Below, piece by piece: positions 8,784-19,156 of a DNA stretch of 37,358 nucleotides. The first letter of the stretch is position 1. Each line of letters begins with the position of its first letter. Source of the stretch: Rhodospirillales bacterium (GTDB lineage: Bacteria > Pseudomonadota > Alphaproteobacteria > BOG-932 > Roseiterribacteraceae); assembly GCA_028291365.1 (NCBI GenBank), contig JAQGIE010000199.1:1-37358 (forward strand). The letters are read 5' to 3'. The notes beneath the pieces were generated by a model. That model was not told the DNA's origin, made no database searches, and worked only from the letters and a program-made list of their open reading frames with translations. Position numbers and translations under genes: made by a program.

Positions 8784-10730
8784 ATGCGAGTTTCGATCCT
8801 TGCGACGGTGGCCGCGATCGCGCTGGCCGTACCGGCACTCGCGGCCGTGACGCCGCCCGACACGATCCGCGCCGACGGCGTGCCCGAACTGCCCGACACG
8901 CTGCAAAGCCAGATCGCCAGCTACACCGAGTTCCGCGGTTCAACCTTTGTCGGCTTCGATCCCAAATCGAACGGCATCCTGATCGCGCGCCGCGCCGGCA
9001 ACGTGACCCATCTGCATCGCGTGGCCTCGGCGCTGGCAGCGCCGGAGGTGCTGACCAAAGGCGACGAGACGGTTTCGTTCGGCCGCTACGCGCCGGTGCG
9101 CGGCGACATCATCGTCTATGACCAGGACGTTGGCGGCGCTGAATTCTGGCAGCTCTATCGGCTCGATCCCGCGACCGGCACATCGACCCTGCTGACCGAC
9201 GGCAAGTCGCGCAACCAAAGCCTGCAATGGAGCCACGACGGCACCCGCATCGCGTACGCCTCGACGCGCCGCAACGGCAAGGACAACGACATCTGGGTCA
9301 TGGATCCGCGCGATCCCAAGACCGACAGGATTGCGCTCCAGGTCGACGGTGGTGGCGAGGGCTGGACCGTGTCGGGCTGGTCGCCCGACGGCAAGAAGCT
9401 GCTGGTCAACGAATCGATTTCGATCAACGAAAGCTATGTCTGGCTGGTCGATATCGCGACCGGCACCAAGACTGCGATCACGCCGCGCGGACCGGTGCGT
9501 AGCGCCAACGACCATGCCAGGTTCGAACCTTCGGGCAACGGCATCTGGTACACGAGCGACCAGGGCAGCGAAGCGCGCCGTCTGGTTCGCTATGACGTCA
9601 AGACGCAGAATCGCGACGTGATCACGCCCGACCTGCGCTGGGACGTCGAAAGCCTCGCCATGCCGAGCCGCGGCGCCGTCGCCGCCTATGTCGTCAACGA
9701 AGCCGGCATCGCCAAGCTGCATCTGATCGACCTCAAGACGCGCAAGGAGCGCCCGGCCCCGAAGCTGCCGGAAGGCCAGATCGCCAACGCGGTGATCAGC
9801 GCCGACGCGAGCAAGCTCGGTGTCTCGATCACCAGCGCCAAGTCGCCCGGCGACGTGTTCGTGGTCGATCTCAAGACCGGTAACGCGACGCGCTGGACGA
9901 CGGCGGAGACCGGCGGCATGGCGCTCGACAAATTGCGCGAGCCCGAACTGGTCAAGCTGAAGAGTTTCGACGGGCTGGAAATCTCGGGCTTCTATTATCG
10001 TCCCGATCCGAAAGCCTTCCCCGGCAAGCGTCCGGTGATCATCGACATTCATGGCGGACCGGAAGGCCAGACGCGTCCGAAATTCCTCGCCCGCGCCGGC
10101 TATTTCGTCGCCGAGCTCGGCGTCGGCCTGTTCTATCCCAACGTTCGCGGCTCGGAAGGGTACGGCAAGACCTTCCTGTCGCTCGACGACGGCATGAAGC
10201 GCGAAGACTCGGTCAAGGATATCGGCGCCGTCATCGACTGGTTGAAAGCCGATCCGGCGACCGACGGCGATCGCATCGGCGTGCAGGGCGGCTCGTATGG
10301 CGGCTACATGACGCTCGCGGTGATGACGCACTACTCGGACCGGCTGCGCGCCGCGTTGGATGTGGTCGGCATTTCGAACTTCGTGACATTCCTCACCAAC
10401 ACGTCGCCGTACCGGCAGGATCTGCGCCGCGTCGAATATGGCGACGAGCGCGATCCCGCGATGCGCGAATTCCTCACCCGCATCTCGCCGCTGACCAGCG
10501 TTGCCAAGATCACCAAGCCGATGCTGGTGGTGCAGGGCGCCAACGATCCGCGCGTGCCGCTGTCGGAAGCCGACCAGATGGTGAAGGCGCTGCGCGCGCA
10601 AGGGACGCCGACCTGGTACGTGATCGGGCTCGACGAGGGGCACGGCTTCAAGAAGAAGAAAAACGCCGACTACCAATTCCTCACCGGCGCGCAGTTCTGG
10701 AAACAGTATCTGCTCGCCCCATCTAGTTGA
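8784..10730 (+). CDS. Secreted S9 family serine peptidase (prolyl oligopeptidase type)
   Basis: This 648-residue protein has a signal peptide (about 1-20, ending PALA), so it likely acts in the periplasm. A beta-propeller made of WD-like blades follows, with repeated segments such as WSHDGTRIAYAST and WSPDGKKLLVNES (about 50-390). The C-terminal alpha/beta-hydrolase domain has a catalytic triad of S504 (GGSYGGYM), D588 (QGANDPRVP) and H620 (DEGHGF). The order and length match S9C/DPP-like aminopeptidases that clip short peptides. The start is supported by AGGGAG upstream of the ATG. It stops 3 bases before prmC, so the two are probably cotranscribed. Exact specificity is not predictable. Confidence 0.93.
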   Translation: MRVSILATVAAIALAVPALAAVTPPDTIRADGVPELPDTLQSQIASYTEFRGSTFVGFDPKSNGILIARRAGNVTHLHRVASALAAPEVLTKGDETVSFGRYAPVRGDIIVYDQDVGGAEFWQLYRLDPATGTSTLLTDGKSRNQSLQWSHDGTRIAYASTRRNGKDNDIWVMDPRDPKTDRIALQVDGGGEGWTVSGWSPDGKKLLVNESISINESYVWLVDIATGTKTAITPRGPVRSANDHARFEPSGNGIWYTSDQGSEARRLVRYDVKTQNRDVITPDLRWDVESLAMPSRGAVAAYVVNEAGIAKLHLIDLKTRKERPAPKLPEGQIANAVISADASKLGVSITSAKSPGDVFVVDLKTGNATRWTTAETGGMALDKLREPELVKLKSFDGLEISGFYYRPDPKAFPGKRPVIIDIHGGPEGQTRPKFLARAGYFVAELGVGLFYPNVRGSEGYGKTFLSLDDGMKREDSVKDIGAVIDWLKADPATDGDRIGVQGGSYGGYMTLAVMTHYSDRLRAALDVVGISNFVTFLTNTSPYRQDLRRVEYGDERDPAMREFLTRISPLTSVAKITKPMLVVQGANDPRVPLSEADQMVKALRAQGTPTWYVIGLDEGHGFKKKKNADYQFLTGAQFWKQYLLAPSS

Positions 10731-10733
10731 CCC

Positions 10734-11579
10734 ATGTCGCAGCGACAGTCGCTCAAGGACGCGGTCGCGCGGCTGCGCGCGGCGGGCGTCGAGACTCCGG
10801 TCCTCGATGCCCGCCTGCTCGTGCAGCACGCGTTGGGCGCCGACTGGAATCAGCTTTTCATCGGACCTGACCGCGATCTGACCGACGACGAGCGGTCGGA
10901 TCTCGGCCGGCTGCTCGACCGTCGCGCCGCGCGCGAGCCGGTGTCGCGCATTCTCGGCCACCGCGAGTTCTGGAGCCTGGATCTGCTGGTCGGGCCCGAC
11001 ACGCTCGACCCGCGGCCCGACACCGAGACCATCATCGACTCGGCCCTGAAGCTGGTGCCGAGCCGCGATCTACAGGTGCGGGTGCTCGATCTCGGCACCG
11101 GCACCGGCGCCATCCTGCTGGCGCTGCTGACCGAGCTGCCCAACGCGACCGGGCTGGGCGTCGACCGGGCGCCGGGTGCGGTGGCGACGGCGACCGAGAA
11201 CGCGCAGCGGCTCGGCCTCGACGGGCGGGCGCGCTTCCGCAACGGCGATTGGGGCCAGGGGCTGGAAGAGCGATTCGACCTGATCGTCAGCAACCCGCCG
11301 TACATTCGGCGCGGCGACATTGCCGGCCTGTCGCCGGAAGTCCGCGATTTCGATCCGGTGCTGGCGCTGGACGGCGGTCCCGACGGGCTCGAGGCCTATC
11401 GGGCCTTGGCGCCCGATCTCGAGCGGCTGCTCGACCCGGGCGGTTGCGCGGTGCTGGAGGTGGGGCAGGGCCAGGCCCCGGCGGTCATGCGGATCCTGGA
11501 AGCGGTCGGGCTGCGGTCGGCGGGCAGTGCCCGCGATCTCAGCGGAATCGAGCGCTGCGTCATCGCGCAGCGCCAGTGA
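10734..11579 (+). CDS. prmC: Release factor glutamine N5-methyltransferase
   Basis: PrmC methylates the Gln of the GGQ motif in RF1 and RF2 and so supports efficient termination. The 281 residues have the PrmC N-terminal helical domain with REPVSRILGHREFW, SAM motif I VLDLGTGTGAILLAL, and the catalytic N187-P-P-Y motif in LIVSNPPYIRRGDI. The length is usual for the family. It starts 3 bases after the S9 peptidase stop; prfA, its normal neighbour, lies two genes upstream. The product should act on the prfA product of this window. Confidence 0.96.
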   Translation: MSQRQSLKDAVARLRAAGVETPVLDARLLVQHALGADWNQLFIGPDRDLTDDERSDLGRLLDRRAAREPVSRILGHREFWSLDLLVGPDTLDPRPDTETIIDSALKLVPSRDLQVRVLDLGTGTGAILLALLTELPNATGLGVDRAPGAVATATENAQRLGLDGRARFRNGDWGQGLEERFDLIVSNPPYIRRGDIAGLSPEVRDFDPVLALDGGPDGLEAYRALAPDLERLLDPGGCAVLEVGQGQAPAVMRILEAVGLRSAGSARDLSGIERCVIAQRQ

Positions 11580-11766
11580 ATCAGCGGGTTGGCGGCAGGG
11601 GTCCAATCGAGTAGATTGCTGTAGCGGCAGATGGCCGTCGATTTCGATCGACCGCCCTTGCAAGCGACCCGGCCCCTTTCGACGACGAATGACCGTGTCC
11701 GACGCTTCGAGCGTCCAGCGCCGCTCCCTGTAACCTCGTGACTTCGAGGACGAGAACCAGATCGTG

Positions 11767-12750
11767 ATGCGCCAAGGACAGAAGAACCGTTCGCGGGGAC
11801 GCAACAACAACAACAATAACAACCGTCGTCCCGGCGGAATGCCGAGTCGAAACCAGACCTATGATTCCAATGGTCCGGACGTCCGTATTCGTGGCAGCGC
11901 CTATCAGGTGCACGAGAAATATCTCGCTCTAGCGCGCGATGCGCAGGCCGCAGGCGACCGCGTCACCGCGGAAAACTACCTGCAGCACGCCGAGCATTAT
12001 TTCCGAATCATCGCCCAGATCCAGGACGCCCAGGGCCAGCGGCCGCCCTACAATGGCGGCCAGAGCGGCGACAATTTCCGCCGTGAATTCGGCGAAGGCT
12101 ATGACGAGGACGGCGACGGCGAGGGCGGCGGTGACGGCTATGAGGGCGGCGATCAGCAGCCCCAGCAGCCGCAATACCAGCACCCGCACCAGCCGCGTGA
12201 AAACCAGAACCGCGACGGCAATCGGGGGGACGGTGGCCGCGACGGCCAGGGCCGCGACGGTGGCCGTGACCGCGAATATCGCGGCGACCAGCCGCGTGAA
12301 CCGCGCGGCGACTACCGCGAAGGCCAGCAGCAGCGCGAAGGCCGCGAGCCTCGCGAAGCCCGCGAACCACGCGAACGGAACGAAGGGGGCCGGAACGAAG
12401 GCGCCCGGAACGAAGGCGGCGGCGAACGCGCCGCCCAGCCGCAGCCGGCGCCGCCGGTCCGCGAACCGCGCGAGCCCAGAGAACCGCGCGGAGAACCGCG
12501 CGAGCCGCGTGAGCCTCGCGAAGAACCGGCAGCCGCCCAGGCCGAAACGCCGACGCGTCCGGTGCGCCGCGAACGTGCGCCGCGCGGCGAACCGCGGGAG
12601 CCACGTGAGCCGCGCGAGCCCCGGGCCGAACCACGCGCCGAACGCGAGCCGCGCGAGCCCCGCGCCGGCGCCAGCGACCATCGTTCGTTGGCCCAGCGGC
12701 TGAACGAAAAGCTCGACGACGAAACCGAAGGCGAGACCGCCCCGTCCTGA
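11767..12750 (+). CDS. DUF4167 domain protein with long Arg/Glu/Pro repeat tail
   Basis: This 327-residue alphaproteobacterial protein of unknown molecular function begins with a basic, Asn-rich segment (RSRGRNN plus an Asn run). The conserved DUF4167 core follows at about residues 35-90 ([19 protein letters not shown]...[14 protein letters not shown]). The rest is disordered: first Asp/Gly/Gln-rich, then from about 180 onward dense Arg-Glu-Pro repeats (EPREPRE-like), closing with [15 protein letters not shown]. Such RG/RE-rich proteins suggest nucleic-acid or multivalent binding, which is inference. The place between prmC and clpB is the conserved alphaproteobacterial location. ATG at 11767 is preferred over the adjacent GTG at 11764. 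Confidence 0.88.
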   Translation: MRQGQKNRSRGRNNNNNNNRRPGGMPSRNQTYDSNGPDVRIRGSAYQVHEKYLALARDAQAAGDRVTAENYLQHAEHYFRIIAQIQDAQGQRPPYNGGQSGDNFRREFGEGYDEDGDGEGGGDGYEGGDQQPQQPQYQHPHQPRENQNRDGNRGDGGRDGQGRDGGRDREYRGDQPREPRGDYREGQQQREGREPREAREPRERNEGGRNEGARNEGGGERAAQPQPAPPVREPREPREPRGEPREPREPREEPAAAQAETPTRPVRRERAPRGEPREPREPREPRAEPRAEREPREPRAGASDHRSLAQRLNEKLDDETEGETAPS

Positions 12751-12773
12751 GGACGTTCACGGCTGTGCGCGGG

Positions 12774-12802
12774 GTTGCCCGCGTCGCCGCGCTTCCCATC
12801 TA
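12774..12802 (+). promoter_or_regulatory. Candidate heat-shock (sigma-32-like) promoter for clpB
   Basis: GTTGCCC (12774-12780) and CCCATCTA (12795-12802) are separated by 14 bases. The second element is a close match to the sigma-32 -10 consensus CCCCATnTA, while the -35 keeps only the TTG core. Spacing is within the E. coli range. Transcription would begin near 12809, at the base of a GC-rich hairpin. ClpB genes are usually sigma-32 controlled, which supports the call. Confidence 0.42.
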
Positions 12803-12807
12803 GGGGA

Positions 12808-12836
12808 TCGGGCCCGCGCCTTCGGGGCGGGCCCGA
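12808..12836 (+). other. GC-rich hairpin between the DUF4167 gene and clpB
   Basis: A perfect 10-bp stem (12808-12817 with 12827-12836) has an inner CC/GG extension. The following bases, ATTCTGTCT, are only weakly T-rich. It may terminate the prfA-to-DUF4167 transcripts or form the very 5' end of a heat-shock clpB mRNA; the sequence cannot decide which. Confidence 0.55.
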
Positions 12837-12883
12837 ATTCTGTCTGCGGCGTGCTTCGGGCGCCGTCGAAAGGGGAGTGCCAA

Positions 12884-15478
<2,595 letters not shown>

Positions 15479-15493
15479 CCGTTGGACTTGCAA

Positions 15494-15524
15494 GGCCGGT
15501 ACGGTTCGCCGTACCGGCCTTTTT
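15494..15524 (+). terminator. Intrinsic terminator of clpB
   Basis: An 11-bp perfect stem (15494-15504 / 15509-15519) with a TTCG loop is followed by TTTTT. It lies 16 bases after the clpB stop codon. Confidence 0.92.
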
Positions 15525-15578
15525 CATGTCCGCCCGTCCGGGCGGTGGCGGGCGCGGTCGAAGACCGCGACCGGCGCA

Positions 15579-15611
15579 GCTTCAGCGCCGAAGAGAAGGC
15601 GGCGCTGAAGC
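15579..15611. other. Perfect inverted repeat downstream of the Tyr/Pro-rich gene
   Basis: GCTTCAGCGCC (15579-15589) pairs exactly with 15601-15611, plus one more G-C pair inside, around a 9-base loop. It lies just past the 3' end of the leftward Tyr/Pro-rich gene and could end its transcript, but no T-run follows on the minus strand. Confidence 0.45.
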
Positions 15612-15627
15612 GTGCAGACGGCGTCGA

Positions 15628-15912
15628 TCAGTAGCCGTAAGGGCGATATACGACGCGCGGCGGCGCGTAGGGGTAGGCTGGCGGATAGTAAGCCGGCGGG
15701 TAGTAGGCCCGCGGGTAATAGGCCGGCCCCGGCACGACCACGACCGCACGCGGACGCCAGTAATGGTGGCCATAGGGGCGGACGATCACGGGCGGCGGCG
15801 CATAGCCGTAGCCGTAGCTGGGACCGACCGAAACGGTGAGCGAACTGTGGGCGGCGGCCGGACCGGCAGCGCCGAGCAGCAGCAGCGGCAGAGCCAAGAA
15901 CAACTTTTTCAT
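15628..15912 (-). CDS. Small secreted Tyr/Pro-rich protein
   Basis: This 94-residue exported protein starts MKKLFLALPLLLLG with a signal peptide ending near PAAAHS. The mature part (about 70 residues) is almost all Tyr, Pro, Ala, Gly, Val and Arg: YGYGYAPPPVIVRPYGHHYW, then AYYPPAYYPPAYPYAP, ending YRPYGY. It resembles PXPV-repeat/glycine-tyrosine-rich envelope proteins, which have no known activity. An upstream ATG two codons earlier (MVMKK) is equally possible. It stands alone, convergent with clpB. The aromatic repeats would suit a disordered cell-surface protein, but that is inference. Confidence 0.72.
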   Translation of the reverse strand: MKKLFLALPLLLLGAAGPAAAHSSLTVSVGPSYGYGYAPPPVIVRPYGHHYWRPRAVVVVPGPAYYPRAYYPPAYYPPAYPYAPPRVVYRPYGY

Positions 15913-16082
15913 GACCATCAAGATGGGGATCGATTGCGGCATTGGCGCGGCGTGCAATCGTCGGCGGAGCTTACATCGGCACCGAACGCAGATCGAAAAG
16001 CGGCGCGTTCGCTCGCGGGCATATCTGTTGCACCGCACGTCCAGGCGCGCAGGCCTTTCGGCAACCCACGTGGAGTCTCGTC

Positions 16083-16250
16083 ATGATGCTTCGTCTCGCA
16101 GTCGCCACTGCCGCTTTCGTTTCGATCTCGCAGGCCGCGTTTGCCGGCATTCCAGTCCCGCCGGTCAGCGTGCCTGAACCGACCACGCTCGCCATTCTCG
16201 GCGCCGGCGTTGCCGGTCTCGTCATCGCGAAGCTGCGCAACCGGAAATAG
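16083..16250 (+). CDS. Minimal PEP-CTERM protein (55 aa)
   Basis: The product is 55 residues: a signal peptide (about 1-21, ending AFA), then GIPVPPVS, then a complete PEP-CTERM sorting signal, VPEPTT followed by the hydrophobic helix LAILGAGVAGLVIA and the basic end KLRNRK. Almost nothing is left between export signal and sorting signal, only about 8 residues. A GGAG sits about 8 bases upstream of the tandem ATG-ATG start, which supports expression. PEP-CTERM proteins are normally processed by an exosortase; no such enzyme is in this window. It lies 17 bases before the fatty acid hydroxylase gene. It could be a decayed remnant of a longer protein. Confidence 0.65.
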   Translation: MMLRLAVATAAFVSISQAAFAGIPVPPVSVPEPTTLAILGAGVAGLVIAKLRNRK

Positions 16251-16267
16251 CCCGAGGGCGGCCCGGC

Positions 16268-17059
16268 ATGTGGCTGGTGCTCGCCTTTCTTCTGATCGGT
16301 GCGGTGGAAACGGCGCTGGCCCGCCAGCGGCGTTCCGCGCATGTCGGCGCGCGCTGGGCCGGCAATCTCGTGCTCTACGTTGCGGGCAGCGCGATGTTGC
16401 TGCTGCCGGCCGTCGCCGCCGCGATCAGCGCCTTCGCGGCGCCGAGCTGGGGGCTGCTGCATCGTCTCGACCTGCCGCAGCCGGCGGCGCTCGCGGTCGG
16501 AGTCATCGCGCTCGACGCCGGACTCTACGCGTTGCATCGACTCAGTCACGCGGTCGAGCCGCTGTGGCGGTTGCATGCGGTGCATCATTCCGATCCGCAT
16601 GTCGACGTCAGCACGACACTGCGCCAGCACCCGTTCGCACTGCTGCTGAGCAGCTTCGTCTTCGCCGCGATCGTCGGCCTGTTGGGGCTGCCGCCCGAAG
16701 CCGCGGTTCTCTACGCCGCGATGCAGACCGCCGTCACGCTGGTCGCGCATGCCGAGCTGCACGTCCCGGCGCAGCTCGACGCGATGCTGGCGCATGTCGT
16801 GGTGACGCCGCGCGTGCATCACCTGCATCACTCGCGCCGCCAGATCGAGACCGACAGCAATTACGGCGAGCTGCTCACCTTGTGGGACAGGTTGTTCGGC
16901 ACCTGGCGCGATCCTCGTTTGATCGATGCGGCTTCGATCGCGTACGGGCTCGATCGGTTCAATGACCGGCGCGACCAGCTTCCGCACCGGTTGCTGATCC
17001 AGCCCTTTGTCGGGCCGACCACGGCCATCGATTGCGAGGGGCCGCCCGCGATGGTTTGA
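16268..17059 (+). CDS. Sterol desaturase / fatty acid hydroxylase family protein
   Basis: This 263-residue integral membrane di-iron oxygenase has at least four hydrophobic segments (about 1-17, 30-58, 75-92 and 125-150). The eight-His iron-binding pattern of the FA_hydroxylase family is present: HRLSH, LHAVHHSD and VHHLHHS, plus HAELH between the last two. The ending NYGELLTLWDRLFGTW is diagnostic of the family. The substrate (sterol, fatty acyl chain or carotenoid-like lipid) cannot be told. It leads a probable operon, with the gamma-glutamyltransferase-family gene starting 8 bases after its stop. Confidence 0.9.
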   Translation: MWLVLAFLLIGAVETALARQRRSAHVGARWAGNLVLYVAGSAMLLLPAVAAAISAFAAPSWGLLHRLDLPQPAALAVGVIALDAGLYALHRLSHAVEPLWRLHAVHHSDPHVDVSTTLRQHPFALLLSSFVFAAIVGLLGLPPEAAVLYAAMQTAVTLVAHAELHVPAQLDAMLAHVVVTPRVHHLHHSRRQIETDSNYGELLTLWDRLFGTWRDPRLIDAASIAYGLDRFNDRRDQLPHRLLIQPFVGPTTAIDCEGPPAMV

Positions 17060-17066
17060 TCGATGG

Positions 17067-18812
17067 ATGAAATCCGTTCTTCGACTCTGCGCGGCCCTCA
17101 TGATTGTCCCCATGTCCGCGCACGCGGAAATCGGACGCGGTGACCGGCTTTCCGGTCTTCCGCTGGCGACGCGCAGCCCTGTCGTGGCGCCGCACGGCGC
17201 AGCGGCGACCAGCCAGCCGCTCGCGACCCAGGTCGCGATCCGCATCCTGCAACAGGGTGGCAGCGCCATCGATGCCGCGATCGCCGCCAACGCGACGCTC
17301 GGCTTGATGGAGCCGACAGGGAGCGGAGTCGGCGGCGATCTCTACGCCATCGTCTGGGATCCCAAGACCCAGCGCCTCTACGGCTACAACAGCTCCGGGC
17401 GGAGTCCGAAAGGGCTCGACCTGGCGACGGTGAAAAGCAAGGCGGACACCAACGGGTTCATCCCGCAATGGGGCGCAATCTCGGTGACCGTGCCGGGCAC
17501 GGTCGATGGCTGGTACGCGTTGCACGGCAAGTTCGGCAAGCTGCCGATGAAACAGCTGCTGGCGCCCGCGATCGGCTATGCCAAGGACGGGTTTCCCTGG
17601 TCGCAATTCATCGCCAAAGCCATCACGGCCAATCTGCGCCGGCTCGATGAGCTGAGCCAGAAAGGCGTCGTCGAAGAGTTCGACAACGCACGCAAGCTGT
17701 GGCTCGCGAACGGTGAGCCGCGCGACGGCAAGATGTTCCGCAATCCTGACCTCGCGCGCACCTATCAGCTGCTCGCGGCGGGCGGGCGCGACGCCTATTA
17801 CAAAGGGCCGGTTGCCAAGACCGTCGACGCCTATATGCGCCGCATCGGCGGCTGGCTGCGCTACGAGGACTTTGCCGCCCACAAGGGCGAATGGGTCGAC
17901 CCGGTCTCGGTCAAATATCGCGGCGTCGAAGTCTGGGAGCTGCCGCCCAACACCCAGGGCATCGCGACCTTGCAGATGCTGAACCTGATGGAAGGCTACG
18001 ACCTGAAATCGATGGGCGCGGGCAGCGCCGACGCGCTGCATGTGATGATCGAGGCGAAGAAGATCGCCTATGCCGATCGCGCCAAGCTCTACGCCGATGC
18101 CAAGTCGATGACGGTGCCGGTCGAAGCGCTGGTCTCCAAGCTCTACGCCGAACAACGCCGCAAGCTGATCCAGATGGACCGCGCGCTCGACAACGTCGAG
18201 GCGGGCGCGCCGACCGGCCATGGCGGCACGATCTATCTCACCGTCGCCGACAAGGACGGGATGATGGTGAGCCTGATCCAGTCGAACTTCCGCGGACTCG
18301 GCTCCGGGCTGGTGCCGGACGGGCTGGGCTTCATGCTGCAGGATCGCGGCGCGCTGTTCGTCGCCACCGACGGCCATCCCAACCAGTACGCGCCGGGCAA
18401 GCGCCCGTTCCACACCATCATTCCCGGTTTCGCGACCAAGGACGGCCAGCCGTGGCTGTCATTCGGCGTGATGGGCGGCGCAATGCAGCCGCAGGGCCAC
18501 GTGCAGATCATCGCCAATCTGGTCGATTTCGGCATGGACGTGCAGGAGGCGGGGGACGCGGCGCGCTGGCAGCATTTCGGCGCCGGCACCGCCGACGATC
18601 CCTACGGCAAGCCGGGCGGCGAAATCGTGCTCGAAAGCGGCATCGCCGCCGCCTCGGTCGACGAGCTGAAAAAGCGCGGCCATGTCGTGCGTTCCCATGG
18701 CGGCGGCAAGGAGCATTACGGCTCCTATGAAGCGATCCTGTGGGACGCGAAGGAGAAGGTCTATCGTGCGGCGACCGAGAGCCGCGTCGACGGGATGGCG
18801 GCCGGGTATTGA
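17067..18812 (+). CDS. Gamma-glutamyltransferase-family Ntn hydrolase (YwrD / acylase-like branch)
   Basis: This 581-residue exported enzyme has a signal peptide at about 1-20 (MSAHA). The fold-defining GGSAIDAAIAANATLGLMEP and the self-cleavage nucleophile T388 in GHGGTIYLTVADKDG are intact. It lacks the classical PSSM-type loop (RPFHTIIPG instead) and has GVMGGAMQPQGHVQ, wording seen in YwrD-type GGTs and cephalosporin acylase relatives. Thus it is a different branch from the ggt gene at 2091-3827 and may hydrolyse another amide. ATG 17067 is chosen because it begins the signal peptide; an out-of-frame ATG sits 4 bases upstream. Confidence 0.88.
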   Translation: MKSVLRLCAALMIVPMSAHAEIGRGDRLSGLPLATRSPVVAPHGAAATSQPLATQVAIRILQQGGSAIDAAIAANATLGLMEPTGSGVGGDLYAIVWDPKTQRLYGYNSSGRSPKGLDLATVKSKADTNGFIPQWGAISVTVPGTVDGWYALHGKFGKLPMKQLLAPAIGYAKDGFPWSQFIAKAITANLRRLDELSQKGVVEEFDNARKLWLANGEPRDGKMFRNPDLARTYQLLAAGGRDAYYKGPVAKTVDAYMRRIGGWLRYEDFAAHKGEWVDPVSVKYRGVEVWELPPNTQGIATLQMLNLMEGYDLKSMGAGSADALHVMIEAKKIAYADRAKLYADAKSMTVPVEALVSKLYAEQRRKLIQMDRALDNVEAGAPTGHGGTIYLTVADKDGMMVSLIQSNFRGLGSGLVPDGLGFMLQDRGALFVATDGHPNQYAPGKRPFHTIIPGFATKDGQPWLSFGVMGGAMQPQGHVQIIANLVDFGMDVQEAGDAARWQHFGAGTADDPYGKPGGEIVLESGIAAASVDELKKRGHVVRSHGGGKEHYGSYEAILWDAKEKVYRAATESRVDGMAAGY

Positions 18813-18844
18813 GCGGCCGTAACAGCGGCGCTGACGGAGGCAAC

Positions 18845-19156
18845 ATGGTGATCTTCAGCGTGCTCTATCCGACCACCGAAGGCGCCCGTTTCGATGCGGC
18901 CTATTACGCCTCGACGCACATTCCGCTGGTGAAGGAGGCGTTCACGCCGACCGGACTGCGCAGCATACAGGTGATGTACGGCCTCGCGGCGGCGGACGGC
19001 AGCGCGGCGCCCTATGTCGCCATGGCGCATCTCACCTTCGAAAGCGCCGACGCGCTGAAAGCGTCGGTGGAAGGCGCGCGCGCGGCGGAGGTGTTCGCGG
19101 ACATTCCGAAATACACGGACATTTCGCCCGTGACGCAGATCAGCGCTCCGGCGTAG
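18845..19156 (+). CDS. EthD-family protein
   Basis: This 103-residue single-domain protein of the dimeric alpha/beta-barrel type begins VIFSVLYPTTEGARFDAAYYASTHIPLVKEAF, the EthD/REDY-like signature with the conserved YY...THIPL. EthD was described beside an ether-degrading P450 system, but most relatives have unknown substrates. The start has an excellent Shine-Dalgarno (GGAGG). It sits 32 bases after the GGT-like gene and probably ends that operon. Its 3' end overlaps the convergent XRE gene by 17 bases. Confidence 0.85.
   Translation: MVIFSVLYPTTEGARFDAAYYASTHIPLVKEAFTPTGLRSIQVMYGLAAADGSAAPYVAMAHLTFESADALKASVEGARAAEVFADIPKYTDISPVTQISAPA

Noticed and set aside
8940-10961. 673-codon open frame on the minus strand
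   Set aside because: It is antisense to the well-supported S9 peptidase and prmC. Its product is Arg/His/Ala-rich with no recognisable domain, a usual by-product of high GC3.
15545-15632. Short plus-strand frame ending RRSFSAEEKAALKRADGVDQ
   Set aside because: It looks slightly protein-like, but it is only about 28 codons, overlaps a perfect inverted repeat and has no ribosome-binding site. It may be a gene remnant, but this cannot be supported.
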